Origin: Runella salmonicolor
GTDB lineage: Bacteria; Bacteroidota; Bacteroidia; Cytophagales; Spirosomataceae
DNA: 64,000 nt
Direction of reading: 5' to 3'
NCBI RefSeq assembly: GCF_024158025.1
Contig: NZ_JAMZEL010000005.1
Location: forward strand, 124,001 to 188,000
Shown here: piece after piece, positions 36,053-43,958 of the stretch
Position numbering within the stretch: position 1 is the stretch's first letter
Layout of the letters: every line of letters begins with the position of its first letter
Notes under the pieces: model-generated
The model's database searches: none
What the model was told of the DNA's origin: nothing
What the model saw: the letters and a program-made list of their open reading frames with translations, nothing else
Position numbers and translations under genes: made by a program

Positions 36053-37050
36053 AAACAATCCATAAGTTATTTACGAGCCTCGCAATTATCCTAATTTTGG
36101 TTTCCTGTAAAGACCAAGATGTAGAGCCAACCGAGCAAAAAACACTTTTTCTCCGTCATAAAGGAGCCGATATGCCCGTTTGGGTACACGGAAATGCCCA
36201 ATCAAACAAAATTGTGCTGTATTTGCACGGTGGACCGGGCGATTGTGCGATGTGTTACCGGTATTATTTTAAAGAACTGGAAAACGACATGATGGTGGCC
36301 TATTGGGACCAACGGGTAGCGGGAGCATCGTCTGGTAAAGTAGATTCGGCAACGTTACGCTATGCTCAATTCAGTGAGGATGCTTTTTATGTTGTCAAAC
36401 TGCTCAAACAACAGTACCCCAACGCTCAGATTTATTTGTTAGCGCATAGTTTTGGCGTTGAGCTGGCTTGGCAGTTTTTGACCACGAACAATAATCAGCA
36501 AATGATTTCTGGATTAATGGCCGTCAATGGGATGTTTTCTTATTATCGTTGGCTGTATCATGTTCGGGAATGGGCATTGCGTGAGGCAAAAAAGCAAAAT
36601 AATGCCGAAGCAGAACGTGAATTAATGGCCAATCCAGTAACTCTTGAAAATACAGCAACCGTTAATTGGGAGCTTATTTATCGGTGGATGCACAAACTGG
36701 GCGGTAATCCAGTGTCTCTGTATGACGATAAAAAATACCTAGCAAATTACGCTTTTGCTTCACCCAATACCGCTTTAGCGCAGTTTACTCATTCCAAAGC
36801 CTACAGTTATTACGGTGAAGTTGAAAGTCGTCTTTTTGAAAAAGGAGCTTTATTGAAAAATATTCGGATTCCAGTCAGGCTGTTTTGGGGAGTAAAAGAT
36901 GGTGTAGTACCCGTAGAAGTAGGACGTGAAACCCAACAATTGCTGACCAATACTTCGGTGTCAACGGTGGAGTTCAGTCAATCATGGCACGAACCTTTTA
37001 TCACTGAAACTCAAGAATTTAATAATGCCGTACGCAGTTTTGTGAAGTAA
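36049..37050 (+). CDS. Alpha/beta hydrolase lipoprotein (S33-like)
   Basis: A 333-residue protein with a lipoprotein signal (ILVSCKDQDVE, Cys near residue 19) and an alpha/beta-hydrolase core: YLHGGPGDCAMCYRYYF (oxyanion loop of the proline-iminopeptidase type), the nucleophile elbow LLAHSFGVELAW (Ser), VRLFWGVKDGVVPVEVG (acid), and SQSWHEPFI (His). It probably hydrolyses an ester or peptide bond outside the cytosol. Its start overlaps the upstream barrel-like gene. A 21-bp-arm bidirectional terminator follows. Confidence 0.85.
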   Translation: MKTIHKLFTSLAIILILVSCKDQDVEPTEQKTLFLRHKGADMPVWVHGNAQSNKIVLYLHGGPGDCAMCYRYYFKELENDMMVAYWDQRVAGASSGKVDSATLRYAQFSEDAFYVVKLLKQQYPNAQIYLLAHSFGVELAWQFLTTNNNQQMISGLMAVNGMFSYYRWLYHVREWALREAKKQNNAEAERELMANPVTLENTATVNWELIYRWMHKLGGNPVSLYDDKKYLANYAFASPNTALAQFTHSKAYSYYGEVESRLFEKGALLKNIRIPVRLFWGVKDGVVPVEVGRETQQLLTNTSVSTVEFSQSWHEPFITETQEFNNAVRSFVK

Positions 37051-37053
37051 TCA

Positions 37054-37097
37054 TTTTCAACCATCGCATCGCGGGGCCGCGATGCGATGGTTGAAAA
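37054..37097. terminator. Perfect 21-bp-arm bidirectional terminator
   Basis: Arms of 21 bases (core ccatcgcatcgcgg) around two central G bases, with T/A-rich outer ends. It lies between the convergent hydrolase and pirin genes. Confidence 0.9.
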
Positions 37098-37105
37098 AAG
37101 AAGGT

Positions 37106-37990
37106 TTACTCAGAATATTCCACTGGCTCCAAAAAGCCCATTTTGCCCGATTGATAATCCTGAAGCGTTTGCATGATTTCGGCTTGCGTGTTCATCACAA
37201 ACGGACCATAACTTGCAATCGGCTCATTGATAGGCTCTCCGCCCAAAATCAATAACCGCGCCCCTTTTGTGCCAGTTGACACCGAAATCCATTCTCCTTG
37301 CTGACTGAGTTTGGCAATGCGCTTGGCAGCGGCTTTTTCGGTATTGTTCAAAACCACTTCTCCCTGCGCCACATGAATCGCCACGTTGAATCCTTCGGGC
37401 AGTTGCAGCTCAAATTGACTTTCACCTGACACAATCACCTCCGCTAAAAGTACGGGCGTGTAGGTAAGCGCGGGCCCTTTGATTCCGTTCAATTCGCCCG
37501 AAATAACACGTAATTGGGTGTTTTCATTGACCGCAACCGCTGGAATTTGGGCAGAGGTAAGTTCCTGATAACGCGGCTTCTCCATTTTGTGCGCCCTCGG
37601 GAGGTTCACCCACAACTGCACAAAATCCAAAATCCCACCCTGACGCGAGAAGTTGGCCTCGTGTTTTTCTTCGTGAACCAAGCCCGATGCTGCCGACATC
37701 CATTGCACATCGCCCGCAAAAATAACACCCTTATTACCTGCCGAATCGCGGTGCTGAAGCGCGCCTTCAAACACTACTGTGACGGTTTCGATACCTCGGT
37801 GTGGGTGTTCATCTACGCCTTTCGGAATCCGTGAAGGCTTCACCTGCATCGGGCCGTGGTGGTCGAGCATCAGAAAAGGGCTAAAATCTTGAAATCGTTG
37901 GGAAGGAATCATGCTTTGTCCTACAAATCCATCGCCCACCTGCTGCGGACGGCCTTCCCATACGTACGAAATGGTTTTGAATGTTTTCAT
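37106..37990 (-). CDS. Pirin family protein
   Basis: A 294-residue bicupin. The N-terminal metal-binding cupin carries FLMLDHHGPMQ, GVDEHPHRGIETVTVVFEG and VQWMSAASGLVHEE (His/His/His/Glu pattern); the C-terminal cupin ends GGEPINEPIASYGPFVMNTQAEI. Bacterial pirins bind iron, and some have quercetin dioxygenase or quinone-related activity. It overlaps the esterase gene by one base (TAATG), and both follow an MhqO-like dioxygenase, which places it in an electrophile/quinone context. Confidence 0.9.
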   Translation of the reverse strand: MKTFKTISYVWEGRPQQVGDGFVGQSMIPSQRFQDFSPFLMLDHHGPMQVKPSRIPKGVDEHPHRGIETVTVVFEGALQHRDSAGNKGVIFAGDVQWMSAASGLVHEEKHEANFSRQGGILDFVQLWVNLPRAHKMEKPRYQELTSAQIPAVAVNENTQLRVISGELNGIKGPALTYTPVLLAEVIVSGESQFELQLPEGFNVAIHVAQGEVVLNNTEKAAAKRIAKLSQQGEWISVSTGTKGARLLILGGEPINEPIASYGPFVMNTQAEIMQTLQDYQSGKMGFLEPVEYSE

Positions 37991-38613
37991 TATGCTTGGT
38001 TTAACACCTGATTAATGTGATTGATTTCGTCCTGAAAAACACTGTGCGGGGCGTTGGGATAGATTCGTTCCGTTACGTTAGCCCCTAAATTTTTGAATAC
38101 TTCGGTACTGTCCTGAACGCGGTGCAAAGGCACGTGCGAATCTACATCCGAACATCCCAAAAAGATGGGCGTTCCTTCAAAATCGCCCGAGTAACGCTCC
38201 GTCTTGATAGAATCGCCAATGACGCCACCGCTTAAAATAAACACTCCTCCCAACGGCTGCGCATTCCGCGCCGCAAACTCTGCCGTCAAACACGCGCCCT
38301 GCGAAAAGCCCAACAAGTAAATCTGCCTCGAATCAAAACCTTGCCGCTTGATATCTTCCACCAGTTGGCTCAACACCTGCAACCCTGCCGATAGGCCCGG
38401 TTCATTTTGATTTTCGGGTGCCAAAAAACTGTACGGATACCAAGTGTTGCCCGTAGCTTGAGGCGCCACCAGCGCGGTGTTTTCCACGTTGAGTTCAGCG
38501 GCCAAACTCAGGATGCTTTGCGCACTCGCCCCGCGTCCGTGGGTCATGATGAGTACGCGTTTGGCTTGGGCAAGCGGCTGGCCCGCCCAAACGGTATTGT
38601 TTATGTTGTGCAT
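37990..38613 (-). CDS. Carboxylesterase/phospholipase-like hydrolase (MhqD-like)
   Basis: About 207 residues from the ATG at 38613 (MHNINNTVWAGQPL). Alpha/beta hydrolase with RVLIMTHGRGASAQSIL, nucleophile elbow LLGFSQGACLTAEFA, acid region FLGCSDVDSHVPLHRV and PNAPHSVF (His). This is the YodD/MhqD type, seen beside MhqO-type dioxygenases in the quinone-response operons of Firmicutes. It overlaps pirin by one base and lies 50 bp after the dioxygenase stop, so mhqO-like, mhqD-like and pirin genes form an operon. An upstream in-frame start (38640) lies in a repeat and is rejected. Confidence 0.82.
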   Translation of the reverse strand: MHNINNTVWAGQPLAQAKRVLIMTHGRGASAQSILSLAAELNVENTALVAPQATGNTWYPYSFLAPENQNEPGLSAGLQVLSQLVEDIKRQGFDSRQIYLLGFSQGACLTAEFAARNAQPLGGVFILSGGVIGDSIKTERYSGDFEGTPIFLGCSDVDSHVPLHRVQDSTEVFKNLGANVTERIYPNAPHSVFQDEINHINQVLNQA

Positions 38614-38629
38614 GTTAGCCCCACCCCTG

Positions 38630-38652
38630 CCCCTCCCCAAATTGGAGAGGGG
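38630..38652. repeat. C-rich hairpin repeat between dioxygenase and esterase genes
   Basis: The arm cccctc pairs with gagggg around an 11-base loop, within the longer C-rich string that reads on the minus strand as acccctctccaatttgggg. From general knowledge, similar strings recur between genes in Cytophagales genomes; only one copy is in this window, so the repeat status is inference. Confidence 0.4.
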
Positions 38653-38663
38653 TAAAGAGTTGT

Positions 38664-39641
38664 TTAGTGGTTGATATTATATTTTTTATAAACAGCTTCC
38701 AGCGAAATTGGTTGCAACAATTGCTCAATTTGCGCACGATTGCGTTCTTGCCAAGGCGGCAATTTGAGGGCTTCACCCAATTTTGCTTTTTCTTCGTCCA
38801 ATAAAAAGCCAGGAGGCGTAGTGGCTACCTCAAATAGCACCCCACCCGGTTCGCGAAAATAAATGGAATGAAAATACTGACGGTCAAGTACATGCGTTGG
38901 CATAAAACCCGCCGAAAGCACCGCTTCGCGCACTTCCAGTTGAGAGTTGTCGGTCGGAGTATCAAAGGCCACGTGGTGTACGGTTCCCGCGCCGTTCATT
39001 CCCCAACGGTTGTTGTTGTCCCAAACAATATCCACAAACTGACCTGCGTGACCGCCTTTAGGAGCATAACGACGACGAGCGCCTGCTTCGGCAATAAACT
39101 CATAATTGAGTGAATTGGCCAGCAACGCTTCCGTGCGTTCGTAGGTGGTTTCCCACAATTCGATATTCCAAAAACCACGAATCGAATACTCCAACGGAAT
39201 ATGTCCGTAAGTAAAACCCGGGCGCGTATCCACGTCGTTGGCGACCAATTCCAGGCCTAATCCATCGGGGTCTTCAAAATAGATAAACACTTCGTTGAAC
39301 CGTTGTTGAGGATTTTTGTACAAAATGCCGTATTGGTCAAAGCGTTTGGTCCAGAAGTCGATGGCCGACGTAGGGATGGAGAAAGAAGTGGTAGCCGCCT
39401 GTCCTTTGCCGTGGCGTCCTTTTTGGCTGCCTTGTCCAAACGGAAAGAAGGTCAAAATACTGCCTGCATTGCCCGTTTCGTCGCCATAATAAAGGTGATA
39501 TACGTCGGGAGCGTCAAAATTGACGGTTTTTTTGACGAGCCTCAATCCGAGTAAACCTACGTAAAAATCCACGTTTTGTTGAGGGTCAGCGGCGATGGCC
39601 GTTACGTGGTGTATGCCTGTGATTAAATTGTTCGTTTCCAT
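38664..39641 (-). CDS. VOC-family ring-cleaving dioxygenase (MhqO-like), copy 1
   Basis: A 325-residue protein with two glyoxalase/extradiol (VOC) modules: GIHHVTAIAADPQQNVDFYVGLLGLRLVKKTV near the start and VHHVAFDTPTDNSQLEVREAVL in the second half, plus HSIYFREPGGVLFEVATTPPGF. Metal ligands are the His of HHVTA, the His of HHVAF and the Glu of LFEVA. MhqO/LinE-type enzymes open (hydro)quinone rings with oxygen. It heads the pirin operon and is divergent from the MarR-GNAT gene. A related copy lies at 41023. Confidence 0.88.
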   Translation of the reverse strand: METNNLITGIHHVTAIAADPQQNVDFYVGLLGLRLVKKTVNFDAPDVYHLYYGDETGNAGSILTFFPFGQGSQKGRHGKGQAATTSFSIPTSAIDFWTKRFDQYGILYKNPQQRFNEVFIYFEDPDGLGLELVANDVDTRPGFTYGHIPLEYSIRGFWNIELWETTYERTEALLANSLNYEFIAEAGARRRYAPKGGHAGQFVDIVWDNNNRWGMNGAGTVHHVAFDTPTDNSQLEVREAVLSAGFMPTHVLDRQYFHSIYFREPGGVLFEVATTPPGFLLDEEKAKLGEALKLPPWQERNRAQIEQLLQPISLEAVYKKYNINH

Positions 39642-40038
39642 TGTCTTGGTTGTTATTGCTTAAATAGCGATTGTTTCTTTTGTTGGTCAACTTTTCTGTT
39701 TTATTGACTCTGCAAAGGTCATGCAATAATATAGGTTGAACAATGGCGAAAAGAAGGAATGCGTTGTCAAAATCATGGAACGCAGTCGTTCGGCAGAGCC
39801 GAGTGATGTCTATAAGTAGGTGCCTCCAGTCTTTAATATGTTTTAATGGCCAGAGGCCTTGTAATAGTCGTCACTCGGCAGAGCCGAGCGACTGCAAGCG
39901 GATTCTCAAATCCGCCAGTGAGGTTTCTCAAAACCGAGTGCCCATTCATCGTCCTTTTCCTAAAAATTTATCCAGGTTATTGGTTTTTACATAACCATTA
40001 TTTTAATTTACGTAATTAATTACGTAAATAATTTATTC
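39642..40038. repeat. 397-bp intergenic region with a multi-hairpin composite element
   Basis: Between about 39780 and 39940 lie, in order: ttcggcagagccga (39790s), ggccagaggcc (39848-39858), ctcggcagagccgag (39873 onward), gcggattctcaaatccgc (39898-39915) and ggtttctcaaaacc (39922-39935). Each is a small hairpin; the cggcagagccgag unit occurs twice. The last two share a ctca loop and the GGTTT/AAACC ends seen in other palindromes of this window. The MarR promoter and operator follow at the right end. Confidence 0.75.
40007..40028. promoter_or_regulatory. Perfect 22-bp palindromic operator before the MarR-GNAT gene
   Basis: The half site tttacgtaatt is followed by its exact reverse complement. 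It ends 10 bases before the ATG at 40039 and follows a TTGG/TATTTTAA promoter-like pair (about 39980 and 39999). A dyad of this size at this place is what an autoregulating MarR dimer would bind. Confidence 0.7.
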
Positions 40039-40992
40039 ATGGAGTTATATCGAACATTAGGCTACGTGGCCTTGGGAAGTTATATGCGCCGACTGGGTGA
40101 AATCAGCCAGCAAGCCTCCGCACAGATGTATCAGATGTATGGAATGGATTTTGAGGTAAAGTGGTTTCCAGTATTTTTGGCCGTGGCCCAAAAAGAGGCC
40201 GAAACGGTCTCGAAAATCGCCGAATGCATCGGGCAGTCGCACGTGGGCGTTAGTTTGATGGTCAAGGAAATGGTAAAAGCAGGCTTTTTGGAAAGTCAGA
40301 AAGGATTGGTCGACAAGCGCGAAACCACCGTTCGGCTGACCGAAAAAGGGGACCAAATGCACGCCCGCATGAAAGAACTGCTGGAGGATTTGGAAGACAC
40401 CATGAACGAAGTAAAAAACGAATGTGAAACCGACGTGCTACGCGCTCTGATGGAATACGAGCAGGTGATTCTGCGCAAAAGTCTACCTGAGCGCATCAAA
40501 AGCAGATTGAAAACGCGCGAACGAAACAAGGTCAACATCATTTCTCTGGACCCTCAAAACGAAATCCATCGCGCAGGATTCAAGCGCATCAACTACGAAT
40601 GGATTGAACGGTACTTTAAGGTCGAACCCCTCGACATGGAATCGCTCGAAAATCCTGACATATTCTACATCAACAAAGGTGGACTGGTGTTATTGGCTGA
40701 ATATCAAGGCAATATTGTGGGTACTTCGGCGCTCAAACCCATGACCGAAGACAGCATGGAGCTGTCGAAAATGGGCGTCGACAGCAACGCCAAAGGGCTG
40801 GGAATCGGCGAGTTGCTGGGACAATCCATCATTGACGAAGCCCGAAAGATGGGCTTGAAACGTTTGTATTTGGAAACAAATTCGCGTTTATTACCAGCAC
40901 TGAATCTGTATCAAAAACTGGGCTTTAAAACAGTCAAAGATTTCAGCTCGCCTTATTCGCGGGCGGATGTGGCTATGGAGTTGTTTTTGTAA
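40039..40992 (+). CDS. MarR regulator fused to GNAT acetyltransferase
   Basis: A 317-residue fusion. Residues about 1-150 are a MarR winged helix (EISQQASAQMYQMYG, VSKIAECIGQSHVGVSLMVKEMVKAGFLESQ, DKRETTVRLTEKGDQMHARM). Residues about 165-317 are a GNAT domain (VLLAEYQGNIVGTSALKP, acetyl-CoA loop NAKGLGIGELLGQSI, LYLETNSRLLPALNLYQKLGF). Such fusions may acetylate an effector or small target while binding DNA. It lies between two MhqO-like dioxygenase genes, divergent from one and convergent with the other. A perfect palindrome precedes it, so autoregulation is likely. Confidence 0.9.
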   Translation: MELYRTLGYVALGSYMRRLGEISQQASAQMYQMYGMDFEVKWFPVFLAVAQKEAETVSKIAECIGQSHVGVSLMVKEMVKAGFLESQKGLVDKRETTVRLTEKGDQMHARMKELLEDLEDTMNEVKNECETDVLRALMEYEQVILRKSLPERIKSRLKTRERNKVNIISLDPQNEIHRAGFKRINYEWIERYFKVEPLDMESLENPDIFYINKGGLVLLAEYQGNIVGTSALKPMTEDSMELSKMGVDSNAKGLGIGELLGQSIIDEARKMGLKRLYLETNSRLLPALNLYQKLGFKTVKDFSSPYSRADVAMELFL

Positions 40993-41022
40993 ATCCCACA
41001 CGTTCTTCATTTTTCGTCTAGT

Positions 41023-41979
41023 TTACAATTGAATCTCCGGCAGCCCCGCTTCAATAGCAGCGCGGTTGTGTTCTTTGTCGTTTGGCAGCATAAGGTGCGT
41101 GCCCAATTCTTCGACCGTCTCATCGACGTCAAAGCCCGGGCCGCTCGTGGCAACTTCAAACAATTGGTGCGAAGGCAAACGAAAATAAATGGAGCGAAAA
41201 TACTTACGGTCTTTGATTTCGGTCACTTCCATGCCCAACTCCTCGACCAGTCGGTGGCGCAGCGCCTGCTGCGCTTCTTCGTTATCAATTTTCCAGGCTA
41301 CGTGATGTACAGTACCGATGCCATTTTTGCCGCGTGGGGTGTCGGCAGCGGCCCGGAGCAGCTCTAGGGCGTTTCCTGATTGACCGCCTTTTACCTCCAG
41401 ACGAATCCGGTCGCCGTCTTGTGCCACTTCGGTCATGTTCATTTCGGCGGCCAAAAAGTGCCTTACGGGCTCCCAATCATTCTGCGCTACCCACAACGTG
41501 ACGTGGTGAATGCCCCGAATGGCCACTTCTTCGTTGACTTCATCGGTGATGAAAGGCGTACGGGTGTCGTTATCGTCGGCAATTAATTCAATTTGAAGTT
41601 CGGCAGGGTCACGAAACCACAACACCTGCTGCCCAAAACGAACTGATGAAACCACGGTAATACCCGCATTTTCTAAACGGCTTTTCCAAAAACCCAGCGC
41701 CGTCGAAGGAATCGAAAATGTGGTGGAAATAATCATCCCCGTTCCTTCCACACCTTTACGAACCCCCTGATTTTGATACGGAAATGTGGTAAAAATGGTA
41801 CCGGGCGTTCCTATCTTATCGCCGTAATACATGTGATATACGGCATTGTTATCAAAATTTACCGTTTTTTTTACCAGCCGAAGGGCTAACAATTTGGTGT
41901 AAAAATCGTAATCTGCCTGCGCTTCGTTGACGGTGGCGGTCACGTGGTGAAGTCCTTTGATGAATGGCTTGGTTTCCAT
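41023..41979 (-). CDS. VOC-family ring-cleaving dioxygenase (MhqO-like), copy 2
   Basis: About 318 residues from the ATG at 41979 (METKPFIKGLHHVTATVNEA); the longer frame to 42093 overlaps the AraC gene and adds a basic stretch unlike the family. Two VOC modules: FYTKLLALRLVKKTVNFDNNAVYHMYYGD and AIRGIHHVTLWVAQNDWEPV, then VHHVAWKIDNEEAQQALRHRLVEELG and FRSIYFRLPSHQLFEVATSGPGFDVDE. It is a paralogue of the protein at 38664, clearly diverged in the second half. It is convergent with the MarR-GNAT gene and follows an AraC regulator by 85 bp. Confidence 0.88.
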   Translation of the reverse strand: METKPFIKGLHHVTATVNEAQADYDFYTKLLALRLVKKTVNFDNNAVYHMYYGDKIGTPGTIFTTFPYQNQGVRKGVEGTGMIISTTFSIPSTALGFWKSRLENAGITVVSSVRFGQQVLWFRDPAELQIELIADDNDTRTPFITDEVNEEVAIRGIHHVTLWVAQNDWEPVRHFLAAEMNMTEVAQDGDRIRLEVKGGQSGNALELLRAAADTPRGKNGIGTVHHVAWKIDNEEAQQALRHRLVEELGMEVTEIKDRKYFRSIYFRLPSHQLFEVATSGPGFDVDETVEELGTHLMLPNDKEHNRAAIEAGLPEIQL

Positions 41980-42064
41980 GGGGGGTAACGGTTTTTTTTG
42001 ATTGCAAAATTGACGCAAAGAATCACCTCTATCAACGTAAAAACCACGGAAGTTGTTGGCGTTT

Positions 42065-42937
42065 TTACGGTTCGGCGTTTTCGCGGAACTCACTAAACGC
42101 TATTCCTTCGCTTTTTTTGAAGAATTTGCTAAAATGGGCAATGTCGTCATAGCCCAATTGGTAGGCGATTTCTTTGGCGTTGAGTTCCGAATAGCGCGCC
42201 AATCGCTTGGCTTCCAGCGCTAGCCGGTTCTGAATAAATTCTTTGGCCGACGTACCCGTTTCACTCTTAATGACGTCGTTGAGGTGATTGGCGGTCAGGT
42301 GTTGGCGGTCGGCGTATTCATTGACTTTATGGTATTTCCGAAAAAAAAGCTCAACATCATTTTTAAACTGTTTTACAATCTCCGCCTGACGATTGTCCCA
42401 GGTTTTGTTCAAGACCTTTTTGTCGGATTTGAAACGTTTGCATTGTAGTAAAAACAACTTTAGCCACGCGCCTACCGCTTCCCATTTTTGAGAGCGTTCC
42501 GACTGCGCTTCGTCTGCAATACCCCTGACCAACGGCAATAACTGATTTATTTCATCGGGGGTCAGTTCCAACGGCAGCGACTCATCACAGTTGAAAAACA
42601 GGTCCATATCGTACAACTGCGAAGGCGAAAAACTGTATTGCTGCAAAAAATCGGGTCGAAAAAGTATAACGTGCCCGCGCGGATTGGGCTGTGTCACGGT
42701 CAGGTGGTGGATTTGTTCAGGAGAGACAAAATACACCGTATTTTCCCGCAACGTATATTCTTTAAAGTCAATCTGGTGGACGCCTTGGGCACGCTCAATC
42801 ACAATGACGGTGAAGTAATCGTGCCGATGCGGCAAATCGGGGGTTTGAGCGCGGCGTACTTCTACCTCTGCCATGCTGCGATACGCAAACGGAGTAGGGA
42901 GATGCGCCTGCCGAATATGGGTTTCAGGTTTTGGCAT
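42065..42937 (-). CDS. AraC family regulator
   Basis: About 290 residues from the ATG at 42937. N-terminal cupin (DLPHRHDYFTVIVIERAQG, VYFVSPEQIHHLTV) and two C-terminal helix-turn-helix units (VNEYADRQHLTANHLNDVIKSETG, AKEIAYQLGYDDIAHFSKFFKKSEGIAFSEF). It is upstream of and on the same strand as the second dioxygenase and is a likely regulator of it. A terminator hairpin for the Dabb gene lies just upstream, over the first codons of a longer in-frame start (42961). Confidence 0.85.
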   Translation of the reverse strand: MPKPETHIRQAHLPTPFAYRSMAEVEVRRAQTPDLPHRHDYFTVIVIERAQGVHQIDFKEYTLRENTVYFVSPEQIHHLTVTQPNPRGHVILFRPDFLQQYSFSPSQLYDMDLFFNCDESLPLELTPDEINQLLPLVRGIADEAQSERSQKWEAVGAWLKLFLLQCKRFKSDKKVLNKTWDNRQAEIVKQFKNDVELFFRKYHKVNEYADRQHLTANHLNDVIKSETGTSAKEFIQNRLALEAKRLARYSELNAKEIAYQLGYDDIAHFSKFFKKSEGIAFSEFRENAEP

Positions 42938-42955
42938 GGAGGATAAGAACAAAAA

Positions 42956-42977
42956 CGGCATGACTTACGCCATGCCG
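42956..42977 (-). terminator. Terminator of the Dabb gene
   Basis: The stem cggcatg/catgccg with an 8-base loop is followed on the minus strand by TTTTTG. It ends the minus-strand Dabb transcript. Confidence 0.75.
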
Positions 42978-42987
42978 CGGGTATCCA

Positions 42988-43290
42988 TTAAATATCATCT
43001 GAATCGTACACAATGACCTTTTCCCACAAGTGCGCACAGTTTTCCACAAATTTATGGTGAATGGGGTGGTCTTGGTACACATCCTGCTCGGCTTTGGTTT
43101 CAAACAGCATCAGCCACGACACCGAATACGAACGGTCAATAACTCCCCGGTGCGTATCGGCTACTTTGCCGATGTGGGCAAGTTTTACACCCTCAAGTTC
43201 GGTTAAAGTCTGAAGGCCTGCCACCAATTGGTCGCGGTCGGCGGCGCTGTCGGGATTTTTCAAAAAAAAGAAAACGTGATGTACAAACAT
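42988..43290 (-). CDS. Dabb (stress-responsive alpha/beta barrel) family protein
   Basis: About 100 residues from the ATG at 43290 (MFVHHVFFFLKNPDSAADRD). Dabb motifs: HHVFFFLK at the start, ELEGVKLAHIGKVADTHRGVIDRSYSVSWLMLFETKAEQDVYQDHPIHHKFVE. Dimeric ferredoxin-like fold; roles include olivetolic-acid-type cyclisation and stress response. Here it is next to an AraC regulator and a ring-cleaving dioxygenase, which suggests a part in aromatic or quinone handling (inference). Confidence 0.85.
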   Translation of the reverse strand: MFVHHVFFFLKNPDSAADRDQLVAGLQTLTELEGVKLAHIGKVADTHRGVIDRSYSVSWLMLFETKAEQDVYQDHPIHHKFVENCAHLWEKVIVYDSDDI

Positions 43291-43417
43291 GGTTTTGGAA
43301 GGGGGTTTTATAATGAGAAGCAATTCTACCCAAAATCTAACCATCTCAAATCACCTAAAAGTTCACCATCAAGCCCATTTCAGCACAAAACAGCGCAGTC
43401 TATTTTATACAAAAAAA

Positions 43418-43444
43418 GAGCCGGGGGACAAAATCTCCCGGCTC
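43418..43444. terminator. GC-rich hairpin, terminator of the OmpA/small-protein operon
   Basis: The stem gagccgggggaca/tctcccggctc has T/A-rich flanks. On the minus strand it is followed by TTTTTTT, fitting a terminator for the 83-residue gene. On the plus strand it precedes an ATG frame of 30 codons at about 43471. Confidence 0.8.
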
Positions 43445-43487
43445 TCACCCATTCCTAAACCCTTTACCTTATGAAAAATCTACTACA

Positions 43488-43739
43488 CTATTTTTTGATT
43501 GGAACCGTGCTGGGTACTTCATTGTACCCACGATTACCGCTCATATTTTTGCTCTTTGAATAGTCGATGCTTTCCTCTTCGGAAGTGTGCGCAACATCAG
43601 ACTTGATTTTACTTTCTTCGGGCGTTTTTTCTGGCACAATTGCGTCCGAAAACAGCGCATCGGTTGAGTTTTCTGTATTTCCGGATATCATTTTTGTTTT
43701 ATCCGCGATTATTTCGTCTTCAATCAATGTCTTTTTCAT
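43488..43739 (-). CDS. Small acidic protein of unknown function (83 residues)
   Basis: No family recognised. The 83-residue chain is acidic and disordered-looking, rich in E, S, K and T (KTPEESKIKSDVAHTSEEESIDYSK), with no membrane segment and no cysteine. It follows the 60-residue gene by 14 bp and that follows the OmpA lipoprotein by 22 bp, so all three are likely one transcript, ended by the hairpin at 43418. A real gene is supported by this spacing and the terminator. Confidence 0.6.
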   Translation of the reverse strand: MKKTLIEDEIIADKTKMISGNTENSTDALFSDAIVPEKTPEESKIKSDVAHTSEEESIDYSKSKNMSGNRGYNEVPSTVPIKK

Positions 43740-43753
43740 GGCTATTGTCTTTT

Positions 43754-43936
43754 CTAACCGCCCGTGTATTTTTCGGCTTCTTCGGCCTTTTTCTTTATCT
43801 CTTTGTACAACTTAATGTCTACTTTTTCGGGGTCTACGTCAGTTGTTTTTGGCAATGTTTCTTCCTCTTTTTTATGGATTTCGCCCGTTTTGGGGTTCTT
43901 TTCAAAATCCTGAGGAGTGATGAGGCTGTCTGGCAT
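43754..43936 (-). CDS. Small charged protein of unknown function (60 residues)
   Basis: No family recognised. A 60-residue hydrophilic protein, MPDSLITPQDFEKNPKTGEI onward, with a Lys/Glu-rich helical C-terminus (KLYKEIKKKAEEAEKYTGG). It sits between the OmpA lipoprotein (22 bp) and the 83-residue gene (14 bp) and is probably made with them. The Glu/Lys helix resembles other stress helix proteins in this region. Confidence 0.6.
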   Translation of the reverse strand: MPDSLITPQDFEKNPKTGEIHKKEEETLPKTTDVDPEKVDIKLYKEIKKKAEEAEKYTGG

Positions 43937-43958
43937 ATCGTTCTGTTTTTAAGACTTA

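Noticed and set aside
35516..36058. A 180-residue minus-strand frame opposite the small barrel-like protein
   Set aside because: The plus-strand frame has a signal peptide and an ATGA junction with the next gene; the minus frame has neither.
39970..40001. GGTTA-N5-TTTT string before the MarR gene as a further -24/-12-like box
   Set aside because: Lacks TGGYAY; it overlaps the ordinary promoter-like pair and shows how easily partial matches arise.
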